From Achatina immaculata (lineage: Eukaryota; Mollusca; Gastropoda; Stylommatophora; Achatinidae): a stretch of 64,000 nucleotides of DNA. The DNA lies in the NCBI GenBank assembly GCA_009760885.1, contig CM019703.1:9463959-9527958 (forward strand), given 5' to 3'. The notes beneath the pieces are model-generated. The model worked only from the letters and a program-made list of their open reading frames with translations. It was not told where the DNA came from and searched no databases. Positions within the stretch are counted from its first letter, which is position 1. Each line of letters begins with the position of its first letter. Positions 55,869 to 64,000 of this stretch are shown in pieces. A program made the position numbers and the translations under genes.

Positions 55869-56235
55869 TGAAATCGCTCGATCGCTGTGAAAACTCCACA
55901 ACGCAAAGGGGTAAGCAAAGTGTTGTTTAAGTTCAATTAAATTCTTTTCGTTTATGATGTAAAGTTTGGTCTTGTGATTGGTTTCTGGAATGTCAGTTTT
56001 CTAAATATCCACAAAGGTATTTATGAGCTACATGAAAATGGGCGTGGCGGGGCGGGGCAAAATTTTTTCATGTCGGATTTTGCTTGCTTGTTGACGGTGA
56101 AGTTTCTGTCAGTGGCGGATTAACCACAGCACAGGAACTATGATAAGTTCCCAGTGCGGGTATATAAGATTCATAAAACAATAATATGCATTTGCAGAGT
56201 TCTTTTTAAAAAAAAATATGCCAGATATGCAGGAT
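55869..56235. other. No gene seen
   Basis: No supported feature. Confidence 0.4.
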
Positions 56236-56484
56236 ACTCTCTACCGTAGAGAGCAGAACAACAACACAACTCCTTCAGATCATCAGAGGAAGTACCCCCC
56301 CCCCAGACTCTTTAAACTCCTGACACTCTAAGGGGGGTGGGCCCCTCTGGGTCATGACTCCCAGAGGTCTTGTGAGTTGTTGCTTTTTTTTTTCCCGGTC
56401 CCGGGATTGAACCCATGATCTTCCAGTTGCCACTGCACTTTTTTTAAGTGCGTCTTTAACGATTTAGCTACGGAGGACTGGTAT
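56236..56484 (-). mobile_element. tRNA-headed SINE, family J
   Basis: On minus an A-box-like CCGTAGCTAAATCGTTAAAG (about 56453-56475) is followed by B box GGGTTCAATCCCGGG and the body shared with 54180-54388. The near-end poly-G/C run (about 56296-56304) varies between copies. It is head to head with the next SINE. Confidence 0.8.
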
Positions 56485-56504
56485 TGGTTGTGGCAAATGA
56501 CTCC

Positions 56505-56740
56505 TTGCCGCGGTGCTATAGTGGTTAGTACTGGACTCGCCGCAGAGGGTCCCTATTTCGATTTCGCATTCGGGCGAAATTTCTTTCCGACCAACTGACA
56601 CCGGGGTCAATTCAGCCTTAAAGAAAAAAAAAAGAAAATGGCTACCTGGGGTTTCCCTAGGCAAACAGAGTCAGTGAGGACAGATGCTGGCATCCCTTCC
56701 TCAAATGCCGTAGTGGCCTAGAAATGTGAAGACACTTAAC
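56505..56740 (+). mobile_element. tRNA-headed SINE, family C
   Basis: Head GCGGTGCTATAGTGGTTAGT with a weak B-box region, then ctacctggggtttccctagg, acagatgctggcatcccttc and tgccgtagtggcctagaaat. The same body is at 58421-58690. Confidence 0.75.
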
Positions 56741-56756
56741 ACTTAATGCCCCTCAG

Positions 56757-56821
56757 TCAGTCATTTGCATGTCCCTTGCGGAACTTTGCCTCTCTAGCAG
56801 TTCTCCTGTATGCCTCTCTTC
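56757..56821 (-). pseudogene. LINE family F, tiny 3' fragment
   Basis: gtcatttgcatgtcccttgc and agcagttctcctgtatgcct match the reverse of the LINE F end. Confidence 0.7.
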
Positions 56822-57407
56822 ACACCCCTACAGTATGCAAATGTTACGGAACATATATTTCTCTCTTTTTTTCTTTTCAAATACATTTTTCTCTTCCTTT
56901 TTTTAGGCTCATTTTTATCTTGGCTTTTTAAGACCAATTTTTATCTGGTCTTTTCAGATCCCTAGACCTAAACCTGCTCAACTCATGGGATAATTCGCCA
57001 CTGGTTGCTGCCTCAGTTCTCCTATTGATTTCTCTTTCCTATTTGCCATTATTTATCCTCTGTGTTATTTTCCCCCCATATTGGAAAGCGAAAGGGCCTT
57101 TGATCAACAATTCTTCATGGTAATAATATGTCTGCTATTGTCCTCTCTTACCAGTGCTTCATCAAGCGTTCTGGACATTATGCTACCAATTTGCATCGTA
57201 TATAAGATTAAGAACTGCTCTGCTGTTTATCTGTAGACTGACCAGCACAGCCCATCATCTGACGATCAGATGCCGCAGCTGTCACGCCTAGAATAAACCA
57301 GCTCTAGCCATACGGAGCTGTGCTGGAGGGCACACTTTGAGGTGCAAAGCGTAGCCTCAGAAGACTGCATAGCTTATCATGGCTGTAAATACTGTATAGA
57401 TGTATGA
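56822..57407. other. No gene; possible LINE 3' untranslated region
   Basis: The last 200 bp run into a (GAA)n tract in the way LINE tails do (tgaatgcagaagaagaagaa), but no coding end was recognised. Confidence 0.35.
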
Positions 57408-57655
57408 ATGCAGAAGAAGAAGAAGGAGGAGGAGGAGACGAAAGAGGAGAAGGAGGAAGAAGAAGAAGAAAGAGGAGAAGGGGTAAGAAGAAGAAGAAGA
57501 AGAAAAAGAAGAAGAAGAAGAAGAAGAAGAAGAAGGAGGAGGAGGAGGAGGAAGAGAGGTAAATATGTGATTCCCTACATGAAGAAGAGGAGGACGAGAA
57601 GAAGAAGAAGAAACGAAGAAAAAGGAGAAAAGAAAAAGAAAAAAAAGAAGAAGAA
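57408..57655. repeat. (GAA)n/(GGA)n polypurine tract, about 250 bp
   Basis: Nearly pure purines on plus, broken once near 57562-57580. The Lys/Glu/Arg-rich 83-codon ORF is an artefact. Confidence 0.95.
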
Positions 57656-58420
57656 TTAAATCAACAGCTCTCTGAAGTTTTCAGTCCAAGAGTCGTAACA
57701 TGTTCCGTGATCTGACTAGAATTTTTAACCCAAAAACCTTATCTGCTATCCTATTGGCTTACTAAAGCGCATTAGAAACTACACTGCACATTGCGCTTTC
57801 CCAGGGCCGCAGCCTAAAGAAGAACAAATCAAATACAGTGGTTTTAAAACTATGCTACTTGGAGGGTCCTTCAGTAACGTGCGTTGTTTCGTTGACAGTC
57901 AGTCTATTAAAAAAAAAAAAAGACAAACTCTCCTAGCTTACCCAGGAATGCCTGCGTCAGTGAGTGTGGTGTTTAGACTATCAGTAATATCCAAAAGTCT
58001 CCTCTGCTCCGCACAATCCTAAGAATCATGCTTTTAAAGTGCACTGGCTCTCATTTACCACTCACATGCAAATAAAGAGGCCCTTTTGTTTTGGACTGAC
58101 AGCCAGTAACTTGCTTTTGTTCCTGGAAGCTCTGTTTGAGTACAGCAGTCCACAAGTTTCTTCTAAGTTTTTGTGGGTTTTTTAAAAAAGTTTTCCTAAG
58201 AATTACTTTACTCTCTGGTATTTGAGGCTTCTGTTTTTTTTTTCGTTTTTTTTCTATTTAAACATGGTTTACATAACACATGAGTCCAGTCACATTATGT
58301 CTGTTTCTTGATCTATAACTTAAATCATTTGTTAAGAATGTCCTGTACCGATATCCTTTATTGTTATTATTATTATTCGCCTATACCAATATTCACGTTT
58401 ATATTCTGACCTCATTTAAA
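57656..58420. other. No gene; shared dispersed motif
   Basis: atgcctgcgtcagtgagtgt (about 57949) recurs at about 13806 in related sequence. Nothing else supported. Confidence 0.4.
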
Positions 58421-58690
58421 AGTGCCGCTTTGGTGTAGCGGTTAGTGCATTCATCTACTAGATAGATTTCGCAACTTCAACGAAATGTTTGTTTTTTTTT
58501 TTTTTCGAACCGACTGGCACTTGGGTTCACACAGACTATGAAAAAAAAAAAAGATACTTGGGGTTTACCTATGAAAACAAAGACAACTAGGACATATGCG
58601 GGCATACCTACCTCAAATGCTGTAGTGGCCTAGAAATGTGAAGGCGCTAACATTGCACCACCGCTACGGCATGTAAACGCTACGGGACAC
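58421..58690 (+). mobile_element. tRNA-headed SINE, family C
   Basis: Head TTTGGTGTAGCGGTTAGTGC, then acttggggtttacctatgaa and atgctgtagtggcctagaaa, as at 56505. A poly-T run splits the head region. Confidence 0.75.
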
Positions 58691-59165
58691 ATATTCAAAT
58701 CAATAAACTAGATATGTGTAAACAAATTGGAAAACAACCCTTCCATACAGCGAAGTGCACTGTCCAACTGCATCATGTGAAAATTGTTACGTAGTAGATC
58801 TAGAGTGCGTTACGGTGACATCTAATGAGAACAACGCTTAGAACAATAACAGAATCAGTAACAAAATAATGAAAAAAGAGAACGATGAAAGCATAGACGG
58901 GACCTCGGTTTATCAACGAGTTTGGCCTCGATTTATCAAGGAATTTGTCCTGGGCTTTTCTTTACGCAGCCTTGTCTCCGTCATCTCAAACTTGGTCCTT
59001 TTGAAGGCTCACATGAGTTTCCGTGACTCTTTCAAGGCTTGGATGTCAGTTTGGGCAAGACCCTCATCTGGTCGCCTGTCCTTCATTTTACCCTGATGGA
59101 GGCCACAAGATACTGTTGCTCCTCTCTACCACGAAAGCCAGACCACGCCCATCATACTGAGTAGA
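58691..59165. other. No gene seen
   Basis: A 75-codon plus ORF (58869-59096) has no recognisable domain. Confidence 0.35.
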
Positions 59166-59173
59166 TCGATCTC

Positions 59174-59219
<46 letters not shown>

Positions 59220-59537
59220 CTCTAAGTGCCCAAGGTACATGGGGCTTCCGCAAGGGCAACGCCCGTCCTTTGCCTTTTTTTTTCGCTCTTGCCCTAGTGA
59301 GCCCTCTATTGCTCAACATCCTTTCTGTTGTTCTTCTCTATGTTTCCTTTGGTCTGCCCTTACTTCTGTTCTCCATCTCAGTGCTATTTTTGGTAATGAG
59401 TCATCAGTCATCCAGACCACATGTTCCAACCATCGCCAGCGTCTTTCCTCAATAATTGCTGTCAGTGGCTTAATCTGCATTTCTGCCAAGAAGATGTTAT
59501 TTCTTACGGTGTTTGGCAAAAATATTCTTCTAATTGC

Positions 59538-59538
<1 letters not shown>
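59166..59538 (-). mobile_element. LINE family A, short 3' fragment
   Basis: Minus encodes IRRIFLPNTVRNNIFLAEMQ, RRWRWLEHVVWMTDDSLPK, then a shifted KGRPKETWRR region, ending in an (AG)n tail (59171-59216). It adjoins a (TA)n tract on its truncated 5' side. Confidence 0.88.

Positions 59539-59539
<1 letters not shown>

Positions 59540-59571
<32 letters not shown>
59540..59571. repeat. (TA)n microsatellite
   Basis: About 16 TA units between LINE A and the mariner. Confidence 0.95.
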
Positions 59572-59576
<5 letters not shown>

Positions 59577-59585
59577 CATTAAATA

Positions 59586-59613
59586 CGAGGGGAAGTCACT
59601 AAGAAACTCGGAA
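59586..59613 (+). repeat. mariner left terminal inverted repeat
   Basis: 28 bp, differing from the right repeat at three positions. The transposase binds these ends. Confidence 0.93.
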
Positions 59614-59748
59614 ATTGAAATATTTTATCAGTGGCGGTTATCAGATAGTATTTAAATACATCATTAGATAGTACCATGATCCAACTTTATAATAGTTGTA
59701 GGTAGGGGGCGCTGGGAATTACGTGCGCATGCGCAAAGCAATAACAAA

Positions 59749-60815
59749 ATGGCTACCCAACTGTTAGTGTGTACCAAAGAAGAACAGAGAAATGTAGTGC
59801 GATCTTTGTGGGCTAAAGGACATTCAGTTGAGGACATTCATAAGGAAATGATTACAGTTTATGCTGAAAAGTGTTTATCACGTAAAGCGGTCTATAACTG
59901 GGTAAAAGAATTTTCTCAGGGACGCACCGAAATTGTTGACAAAGTCCTACTTGGCTGTCATGTTCAGGTTGCAACAGAAGCGACTGTGCAACGTGTTAAT
60001 GAGATTATTAGAGCTGATAGACGAGTAACGATAGACAGTGTAGCAAGTGCAATCGGATGTTCACATGGCTTAGCCTACAGAATAATGCATGAGCAATTGA
60101 ATTTTCGGAAAATTTGCTCACGTTGGGTACCCACAGATCTGAATGATGAACACAAAATGAACAGATTTGGTTTGTCATTGCAGCATCTCTGTCATTACAC
60201 ATATGAAGGTGAAGACATGCTCCAAAGGATTATTACTGGAGACGAATCTTGGGTGCACCACTACCAACCCGAATCAAAACGTGCCTCAATGCAATGGAAA
60301 TACCCGTCATCGCCATGCGCAAAAAAAATTCAAGATTACGCCTTCTGCGGGGAAGGTTATGCTGACAATGATCTGGGATTACCAAGGAGTGCTGTTAACC
60401 AAATTCCAGAAGTATGGTGACAGCGTGAATTCTGTATCGTACTGTGAAGTTCTGTCGATGCTACGGGACGGAATTCGAAGAAAACGTCCTGGTCTGCTGA
60501 CTAGAGGTGTGTTTCTCCTTCATGACAATGCCAGATCACATACGGCTCGGTTAACCCAAGATAAAATTAGCCAGTTGGGTTGGGAAGTTCTTGAATATCC
60601 ACCCTATAGTCCTGACTTAACTCCAAATGATTTTCACCTGTTTGGTCCATTGAAAAACCACCTTGGCGGGAGAAGTGACGAAGAGATGGAAACAAAAGTA
60701 AAAAAAAAAATGGTTCAGAAATCGGACTCCTGAATTTTACGCCATGGGTATTGCATCACTGATTACACGATGGGACAAATGTATCAATGTTGGTAGCGAT
60801 TACAGTGAGAAATAG
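59749..60815 (+). pseudogene. mariner transposase (DD34D), two frameshifts
   Basis: Cut-and-paste transposase acting in the nucleus on mariner ends. ATG at 59749 is the natural start. The N-terminal helix-turn-helix region holds KEEQRNVVRSLWAKGHS and SRKAVYNWVKEFSQG; a second one spans RRVTIDSVASAIGCSHG. WVPTDLNDEHK is the linker motif. Catalytic aspartates: TGDESW (codon 60241), LHDNARSHTA (60524) and TPNDFHLF (60629), with 34 residues between the last two. Phase is lost at an A8 run (60321-60328) and an A11 run (60700-60710). The final frame ends RWDKCINVGSDYSEK at 60815. Net excess is two bases over a 354-residue frame, the usual family length. Confidence 0.93.
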
Positions 60816-60902
60816 GGGAATAATGTAGGTTCAAAAACTAAACGTTTTCAAATTACTGTCGCATTTAGTTTGTTTTTTTTTGTTTTTTTTTGTAACAGGC
60901 AT

Positions 60903-60930
60903 TTGCGAGTTACTTAGTAACTTCCCCTCG
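60903..60930 (-). repeat. mariner right terminal inverted repeat
   Basis: Reverse complement of the left end with three substitutions, followed by TA. Confidence 0.93.
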
Positions 60931-61127
60931 TATTATGTATTGTTGTCCACAACATACTTGACATCACATCTCACCCCAAGCTCTCATCCTGTTGATCTCC
61001 TGCTTGATAGTTTTCAAATGATGCAACACATCAGCCCATCTTGGTGAACTTGAAAGGTTACCTCCCATTTTGTTTAAACGCGATTCCAACATGACTGTCC
61101 GTTCCGCTTATTTCACATCTGTGATAG

Positions 61128-61312
61128 GTGAGATGGCCGAGTGGACTGATACTACGTTGTCCACTAGAGACTTGGACAGCACTCGCCCTGTCGAAGTCAC
61201 TGGTTCGGTCATTCTCTTGTCGTTTTTCCTCTTTCTCTCATATTTCAAACGCTAACCATACAACACCGTGCTCAATCATCTTACCCAGCAAAAGTGTCAT
61301 CTCTTATTTGAA
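61128..61312 (+). mobile_element. tRNA-headed SINE, family D, single copy
   Basis: Head GAGATGGCCGAGTGGACTGA, a good A box of the leucine/serine tRNA type, with a B-box remnant ACTGGTTCGGTCATTC, then cttgtcgtttttcctctttc and cgctaaccatacaacaccgt. The tail matches the halves at 40.6 and 48.9 kb. Confidence 0.75.
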
Positions 61313-61404
61313 AAATTGATTTATACGTATCAAAATTAACTGAAAATTAGATTACGAGCCTACAGAAATCGCTTTTATGCATTAAACTTCACATTTTTAC
61401 ATGA

Positions 61405-61630
61405 CTGGCGGCCTGGGTAGCTGAGTGGTTAGACGTTAGGTCTACTAATCCAGTGGTACCAGTTTCAACTCCCAGTAGTAGAGTCCGGGGTCCACTCTAA
61501 AAATAGGTACCAGAGAATTCTGGGAAGGTACATGCGGCCAGGCCAGATACTGATCACATCATACTTTCATGTTTTAGAAATACGGGTCTGACACTGTATC
61601 CTCTTTATGCATTAATTGCAGTTTTTTAAA
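61405..61630 (+). mobile_element. SINE family A
   Basis: Head TGGGTAGCTGAGTGGTTAGA, B-box-like GTTTCAACTCCCAG, core CAGGCCAGATACTGATCACA and tactttcatg, end gcattaattgc. It is shorter at the 3' end than the copy at 501. Confidence 0.7.
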
Positions 61631-61925
61631 AACTGGATTGGCAGATTTATGAAATTTATAAAGATTACTTGTGGATATTATTTTTTCTTTCATTTTCTCG
61701 CTATATTATTATTATTATTATTATTATTATTTGGGGGGGGGGGTGGTTAAATTTTGGATTATGACCATGTCTTAAAGTATATCTATGTATACCTAAATTA
61801 TCATCCCTTGGTTTTTAAGGTTCGTTAAGAATTTTTGATATAATTTCAGTCCAAATAAATGAGTATTGATAGTTTTCAAAAGTAAATAAATATAGTTTAG
61901 CTTTCGTATAACACAGAAAACTAAT
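61631..61925. other. No gene; TTA tract and G-run
   Basis: (ATT)n near 61704-61731 followed by poly-G. Nothing else supported. Confidence 0.5.
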
Positions 61926-62275
61926 TATTACTATTATTATTATTATTATGTGCCGTGCTGAACAGCGTTGGCGATCATGCTTCTTGGTGTTTTTGATTAA
62001 TTCAGATTCTTTTATTTGTCCCTGCCACTTGGTCAATCCACTGAGATATGTTTCTCACGGCCTTCCTTGAGTTTTCCAGTCATTACTAGGTTCTCCAACT
62101 TCTGTCTTCTCACTACATGTCCAAGAAATTTTGTAACTAGTTTTCATTGTTCTGAAAATTCTTTGAAGGCCTCTTCGCTTGGTTTTCTTCCTATCCATAG
62201 TACTTGTTGCATCCTTCTTAACTCTTTCGGCTTCTGAATTCATTTCTATGCTCTGCCAGGGCAAATTCTGATGAG
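61926..62275 (-). mobile_element. LINE family E, 3' part
   Basis: (AAT)n tail on minus (about 61926-61950), then sequence encoding broken MTKWQGQIKESELIKN and, in another frame, MDRKKTKRRGLQRIFRTMK, matching LINE E at 4690-5510 and 41250-41575. Confidence 0.75.
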
Positions 62276-62440
62276 AGACTTTGGTAGAAAGAAACTAGAA
62301 GGAAGTTACTTTATAATTACCGTGCAGTTATCTTTAAAATATGCTACTTTCTTTACTTAAAATTTGTCTTAAAATATCGCTCTGAGCACTGACCGGCATA
62401 GGCATGCAAGATCTACCAACCCAGCCAGTGTTGTTTTGAA
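62276..62440. other. Unassigned insert inside LINE E
   Basis: Not matched to anything else in the window. It may belong to LINE E or to the SINE flank. Confidence 0.35.
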
Positions 62441-62632
62441 GTAAAGTAAAGTAAAAGTAATCCTGTCATGCCTTAGAGGCCATATTTTCCTTGACCTGTC
62501 GGCACACTAGGGGGTGATATGGTTACTTTTCCTTCTCAAACTCCAAAAAAAAAAAAAAGCCCATGTTTACAGCTGGGTGACTGGGGTGCCTTCAGAGAGA
62601 CCAGTGCACTAACCACTTCGCCACTCAGACAC
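62441..62632 (-). mobile_element. SINE family B, inserted in LINE E
   Basis: gtaatcctgtcatgccttag, gacctgtcggcacactaggg and cgccactcagac show a family B copy with its head at 62632. tgttttg occurs on both sides (about 62430 and 62634), a candidate short target duplication. LINE E resumes to the right. Confidence 0.7.
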
Positions 62633-62640
62633 CCTGTTTT

Positions 62641-62790
62641 GGGGTGAAAGAATTAAAAACCCATCCCTGTTGCTTTCAGTTTCTTTGTAATCTTTTTTTG
62701 TTGACTGTCCATGTTTCACAACCATACAGCAACATTAGCTCTATACTAATCAAACTGATCTTTACGTTACTCTTACTGTTTTGAATGCCT
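62641..62790 (-). mobile_element. LINE family E, continuation
   Basis: ccatccctgttgctttcagt, ttgttgactgtccatgtttc and acaaccatacagcaacatta match LINE E at about 5050-5130. Confidence 0.7.
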
Positions 62791-63384
62791 TGGGAATATG
62801 TGCCACATGCCTAGTGCACACGATCTACAAGCTTATCAGAAAGCTCAGCTGACCATATCTACTCGTTGGACGTAGCGAAAAGTTCATGCGCTGGTCGTTC
62901 ACGTGACAATGTTTCACACGTTCGCGATAGATAACGGTTGCGTTCGGTAAACTGCACTAAACTCTTATGCTTAGTTTACTTTGCAAAGTCAGTAACTGGT
63001 AGGTAATCCTTCACTACGGCAGAAACGTAAGATAGACTTATCCGTTAAATCACGGGATGAGCATGGATGACTTGTGCTAGCAAGCTACCAAGGCCTGCAA
63101 ACTACCTAAGGGCTAGCCAAGGCCTTAATCTCACACTACTTCACAGTACTAATCTACTAATCTCACAGTACTTCTATAAAATAGGTTGGTTCGCCTCCAT
63201 CGGTTTGACTAACGGAGTAAGGCTCCACCCGTCTTCTCCATTAACTACGAATTTATGCTCCAAAGTCATCACGACGTCAGCTACGAAAATGTTCACATTA
63301 CAGGAATTTCAGAACAAGAACAATATAACCAGTTAATAAAGTGATTACAAACTTGAATGATCAATATACTCACAAGGACTGTTT
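62791..63384. other. No gene seen
   Basis: An 89-codon plus ORF (63067-63336) has no domain. Confidence 0.35.
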
Positions 63385-63640
63385 TTAGCTTTTAGCTGCT
63401 TTTATCTATAAATTCATAAGCGCTGCTTCTAGCTTCTATATCTATAAATTCATAAGCGCTGCTACTAGCTTCTTCATCTATAAATTCATAAGCAATGTTT
63501 ACACACTTGTCAACATACTTTTATCTATAAATTCATAAGCGCTGTTTATAGTTTCTATTATCTATAAATTCATAAGGGCCTTTTCTACCTTCTTGTTGCT
63601 TTTATCTATAAATTCATAACGGCTGTTTCTAGCTTCTTAC
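63385..63640. repeat. Minisatellite, six copies, about 38-bp period
   Basis: tatctataaattcataagcg occurs six times, spaced 36-44 bp, followed by ctgtttctagcttct-like sequence. Confidence 0.9.
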
Positions 63641-64000
63641 TGCCATCTGAACTTTTAAAATAATGTAACGAAATTAATAGCAGTAAACTACAAAATGAAT
63701 TATATTTTCTCTATGAAACATGTACATGTCTTTTGTCAAAATCATCTGCTAGTGTTTCTTTGAAAACTTGTAAGGCGTTTAATGTACGTAGGTCTGTCCA
63801 AGAAAACTTTGACAAAGAAAATAATTATATAGCACGTGTTTGAAAGCACAGCGTTTGCTTCGTTACGGAATGAGAAAAGGCAGAATCGTAACAGTAGTCA
63901 ATATCGTGCATTACATTACAGATTTTCTGCCTACTCTCACATGGCCGGCATGTGATTTCCTTTTTAACAGTGTAAACGTAATGTAAGTGGAGTTAAGATA
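63641..64000. other. No gene seen
   Basis: No supported feature up to the window end. Confidence 0.4.

Larger units (their letters stand above)
59586..60930 (+). mobile_element. mariner transposon, complete, with TIRs
   Basis: A 1345-bp DNA transposon. Ends: CGAGGGGAAGTCACTAAGAA on the left (59586-59613 as a 28-bp repeat) and the reverse complement at 60903-60930, with three mismatches. TA dinucleotides flank it (59584-59585, 60931-60932), the target duplication of Tc1/mariner elements. The single transposase gene has two frameshifts. Both ends and all catalytic residues survive, so it looks young. Confidence 0.95.

Noticed and set aside
55391..55936. 181-codon minus ORF as a repeat protein
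   Set aside because: A 23-bp period shifts frame at each unit and three frames are open at once, so openness reflects lack of stop triplets in the unit.

Overview
This is eukaryotic, metazoan intergenic DNA, most likely from a lophotrochozoan such as a mollusc, possibly a gastropod. The organism is inferred, not proven. The reasons are RTE-type and RNase H-bearing LINEs, tRNA-headed SINEs with a shared internal core, hAT and pogo miniature elements, a mariner, and very dense microsatellites with many poly-G tracts. I found no host gene, rRNA, intact tRNA gene, operon or CRISPR array. Nearly every open frame is a transposon remnant, a tandem repeat read through in several frames, or a stop-poor purine/pyrimidine tract.

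Region by region. 0-13 kb: a SINE, a truncated LINE with a (GAT)n tail (2953-3995), LINE-E remains, the first copy of a dispersed 'H' element, an RNase H LINE end, a 31-bp minisatellite and a G/T-only tract. 13-22 kb: two RNase H LINE fragments in inverted orientation, several SINEs, a LINE-B copy between 16-bp target-site duplications (TSDs), and an hAT miniature element. 22.5-29.5 kb holds the clearest elements: an apparently full-length RTE-like LINE (22579-25767) between perfect 12-bp TSDs, then a LINE-B copy split by a LINE-C insertion (27931-29023) that also has perfect 12-bp TSDs. 30-36 kb: hairpins, another H element, a (CATA)n field, a pogo-like miniature element, a 15-copy array of 51-bp hairpin units, and a foldback element. 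36-49 kb: more LINE ends, an expanded minisatellite inside a LINE, two inverted SINE-D pairs, and an H element carrying an hAT insertion. 50-64 kb: minisatellites, GATA/GACA repeats, back-to-back SINEs, and a mariner (59586-60930) with intact terminal repeats and catalytic aspartates but two frameshifts, both in A-homopolymers.

How the parts relate. LINEs of at least seven families (called A to G here, plus RNase H LINEs) supply retrotransposition activity, and the SINEs depend on such enzymes. Most LINE families end in their own short tandem repeat (AG, GAT, AAT, GAA, GAAT or possibly AAAGT), so LINE insertion appears to seed much of the microsatellite content. Family letters are local labels; clade names need a profile search. 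I did not find a convincing new functional system; the most unusual items are repeat architectures.
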